From Prorocentrum cordatum (Eukaryota; Sar; Dinophyceae; Prorocentrales; Prorocentraceae), in the NCBI GenBank assembly GCA_963575745.1, contig CAUYUJ010020170.1, forward strand, positions 1,462,181 through 1,492,583: a stretch of DNA of 30,403 nt, read 5' to 3'. Each line of letters starts with the position of its first letter. Position 1 is the stretch's first letter. Shown piece after piece: positions 28,351-30,403 of this stretch. The notes under the pieces are model-generated. The model saw only the letters and a list, made by a program, of their open reading frames with translations. It was not told the DNA's origin and did no database searches. The position numbers and the translations under genes were made by a program.

Positions 28351-28739
28351 CAACGGTAGGGGAAGTTGTGCGGTCGAGGTTACGGTGAGAATGAGGTGCG
28401 TCGTAGCCTCGAGGCCCGCTTATATAGCCTCTGCAAAAAATCAAGTGGATGAGCAAGGTGCCCGTTCCAGATGCTCGGGAGGGCGCTGCGCCCACCACTT
28501 TTTTGCGGGCCTGCGCCCGCCGGGTCCGGCCCCGGGTCGTCTTCACTCGAGGGTGCGGTGCTAGAGGGGGCTCCTGTCAAGTTCCGAGAAGGACCGTTTT
28601 CGGGGCTCGCGAGGGGCTGCGTGTATGGTTTCCGGGCCGTTCCTCAGAGCTTCGTCGGGGAGCGTGTTCGTGGCTAGGCTCGTGGTGGCCAGACACGCCC
28701 CGTATACGTTCCTCATTCGGAGTGCTTTGTTGTAGGACG

Positions 28740-28952
28740 ATGGATCGATCGAAGACGCCTACGGTGAATCACGGTCGTCCCCTGCCTCCTGGGAGCGCAT
28801 GTGGCCTATGTGGCCGAGCCTTGCGGCCAGAGCTCGGCCGAGCTATCGTACCATGTGTTCCCCCAGCTGTTGTGGAGACCCTCGGGGAACACGTGGAGGA
28901 GGAGGAAGAGGAAGAAGAAGATGAGGACGAGAGGGAGGAAGAAGGATGGTGA
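28740..28952 (+). CDS. Small Cys-containing ORF with acidic tail (70 codons)
   Basis: An ATG at 28740 opens a 70-codon frame ending at TGA 28950-28952. It starts MDRSKTPTVNHGRPLPPGSA, then has CGLCGRALRPELGRAIVPC (C-x2-C...C, a possible metal-binding half-site), PPAVVETLGEHV, and a run of Glu/Asp. The first 52 codons are balanced and non-repetitive, which sets this frame apart from its surroundings. The acidic tail grades into a GAT/GGA microsatellite. GCTTTGTTGTAG ends 4 nt before the ATG and would serve as a cis- or spliced-leader acceptor. A GT donor (GGATG then GTGATG, about 28947) could instead end a first exon within the tail. The family is not recognised. Confidence 0.4.
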   Translation: MDRSKTPTVNHGRPLPPGSACGLCGRALRPELGRAIVPCVPPAVVETLGEHVEEEEEEEEDEDEREEEGW

Positions 28953-29003
28953 TGATGATGATGATGAGGAGGAGGAGGAGGAGGAGGAGGAGGAGGAGGA
29001 GGC
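28890..29003. repeat. GGA/GAT triplet tract
   Basis: GAG, GAA, GAT and GGA triplets; the 5' part would code the acidic tail of the ORF at 28740-28952, and the 3' part is plain (GAT)n then (GGA)n. Confidence 0.9.
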
Positions 29004-30215
29004 GGCCTCTTGGGAGCATCTTGGGGCACTCTTGGGGCCTCCTGGAATCTTGCGTCTTGGAGGTCTCCTGGTCCCTCTTGGGGCCGTCTTAGGGGTCTCC
29101 TTATGCCGTCAGGAGGCCATCTCGGAGGCCTTTTGGACGCTAATGGAGCCATCTTGGTGGCATCTGGGACCATCTTAGGCCGTCTGAAGCCAAACATTGG
29201 CAAACGCCATTTTTGTTAGAAGCATACGGACATTGATGACTTGGGCCTCTTTGGGCAGTCTTGGAGGTCCTCTTGGAGGCCTCCTCGGCCGTATTGGAGG
29301 CCTCTTGTGCTGTCATAGGCAATATTGAGGCCATCTTGAGGGCATCTCGTCCCGTCTTGGAGACAACTTGATGTCCTCTTGAGTTCGCTTGGGGCTGTCG
29401 CAGTCGTCTTTGGGGCAATATTGTGGCTGTCTGGAGCGGGAAGACCGACGCCCTGGCAAGTTGATGGGCCCTTACGGCAGAAAGCGCCGACGGGAGACAC
29501 CTTTCATGCGCCCGTCCGGGTGGCCAGCGTATTAGGCCGAAGGCCCCAGGGATTTTGCAAGAAGGACCACACATTACCTCAAGTTTGGCAGGCCGTGGAC
29601 CCTTGTGGCAAGCCAACAGGGGCCAGCGGATCGAGTGGCCTTCGACCCATCCCGCCACAGCGCATTGGTTGTAGGTCAGAGACTCTTTGCATGCCTGTGA
29701 GGATCTCTTGGAAAGCCTCTCGGCAGCCTGTTGGAGGTGGTTTGGGGGGTGTCTTGCGGCCGATATAGGGCCCCTCGGGGCCTGATTGGACCTCTTGGGA
29801 ACCTCCTCGGGCTGGTGGGGGGGCCCTTGGGGGTCTGCTGACGGTCTCGGAAGTCTTGGGACAGAGGGCGCGGCATGTCAGCTCGAGTTCTTCACCCTCT
29901 TGGGGACGTCTTGGGGTGCCAGGCCATCCGGGGCCCTCTTGGGAGCCTCTTGGGGCCGTCTTGCGGCGATCTTGGGGGGCATCTGAGGCCGTCTTGGAGA
30001 GTCGGAAGCCCAAAAAGGCGAGAACGCAAAAATCTGCAAGTTTTATTGGGTGATCTATGATTGGGGGCCTCTGGGGGCCCTGTCGGGGCTGCTCTTGGGG
30101 CTCTCCTGGGGCCGTCTTGGGGGCCTCTCAGGCTGTCTGGAGGCCATCTCGGGCGCCTTGGACAGCTCTTTGGTCCATCTTGAACTGTCATGTGGGCCTT
30201 GGTGGGCCCTCTTGG
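29004..30215. repeat. Second CTTGG-type array with two A-rich cores
   Basis: The same degenerate GGCCTCTTGG / GCCGTCTTGG motifs as at 26715-27295, with cores at 29181-29240 (GTCTGAAGCCAAACATTGGC) and 30001-30062 (GTCGGAAGCCCAAAAAGGCG). About 29440-29690 is a non-repetitive insert with an open plus-strand frame (GFCKKDHTLPQVWQAVDPCG) that I cannot assign. Confidence 0.85.
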
Positions 30216-30322
30216 CCAGGCCACCTTGCCTCCGAAAGTCACGCGACAACACGCCCCAAACCCCAGGAGCGCGAAGGTCTTGGGCCCTCAGAGGGTATTC
30301 AGTATTTGACACAGAGGACTCT

Positions 30323-30403
30323 ACGGTAGGCTCGCGTCTCGTCGACCGGCGGCGACACCGGCGCTGGCGTTCAAGGTATACCGCCCCTGGCGACCCAGAC
30401 TTG
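30323..30403. mobile_element. TIR element, GGTTCGCGTCGTG family, cut by window end
   Basis: From ACGGTAGGCTCGCGTC through GTCGACCGGCGGCGA to GGCGACCCAGA, the sequence follows 16232-16312 with only scattered substitutions. The element continues past the window, so its right inverted repeat cannot be checked. Confidence 0.75.

Noticed and set aside
1-30403. Spliced-leader (DinoSL) gene or relict
   Set aside because: I looked for the conserved 3' part of the leader (TTGGCTCAAG) by eye and did not find it; a computed search could still find a diverged relict.
1-30403. CRISPR-like array reading of the tandem repeats
   Set aside because: Repeats are contiguous or degenerate without unique spacers, and the genome context is eukaryotic.

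Overview
This window looks like nuclear DNA of a dinoflagellate. No species is claimed. Reasons: GC-rich, very gene-poor sequence dominated by long triplet microsatellites; decayed LINE-type retrotransposon pieces with an RNase H domain; many short foldback (terminal inverted repeat, TIR) elements; and one gene fragment whose introns look like inserted transposable elements. There are no operons, rRNA or tRNA genes, CRISPR arrays or bacterial signals, and no intact DinoSL copy. A 100-base run of N (27804-27903) marks an assembly gap.

Layout. 1-3230: simple repeats, a 12-bp minisatellite (about 2031-2468) and an 83-bp tandem repeat (2700-3020). 3231-11050: long (CTC)n/(GGA)n tracts, often in opposite orientation around short GC-rich spacers, several foldback elements and a roughly 900-bp CAT/CAG block. 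11110-12433: two weak retrotransposon-like coding remnants. 12520-13110: more CAT arrays. 13110-15860: mostly unassigned. 15863-17251: the best gene, the 3' end of a protein finishing in an RIIa/Dpy-30-like helical segment, cut by two introns. 17252-19660: non-coding repeats, including a (CATA/CATG)n tract and a two-motif satellite. 19662-20796: a degenerate RNase H-LINE 3' end. 20830-23281: GGA- and CTC-rich DNA bracketing a probable terminal exon (23177-23281). 23282-26140: GC-rich low-complexity DNA. 26140-30403: a foldback element, long CTTGG-type arrays with an A-rich core, a second perfect-TIR element, and a small Cys-containing acidic-tailed ORF (28740-28952).

The main result is the gene at 15863-17251. 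Its first intron lies between two copies of the 8-bp direct repeat CAGGAGGT and has inverted repeats inside both ends, with GT and AG falling in the two repeat copies. Its second intron lies between two copies of ACCTATCT, again with long inverted repeats, and its body belongs to a foldback family with two further copies here (6242-6492, 7993-8059). Removing one copy of each direct repeat plus the insert gives one continuous reading frame. This is the expected signature of introner elements, transposons that create introns on insertion. Intron 1 in turn contains at least two more foldback elements and a dispersed repeat. Homology statements come from motif recognition only; no database search was possible.
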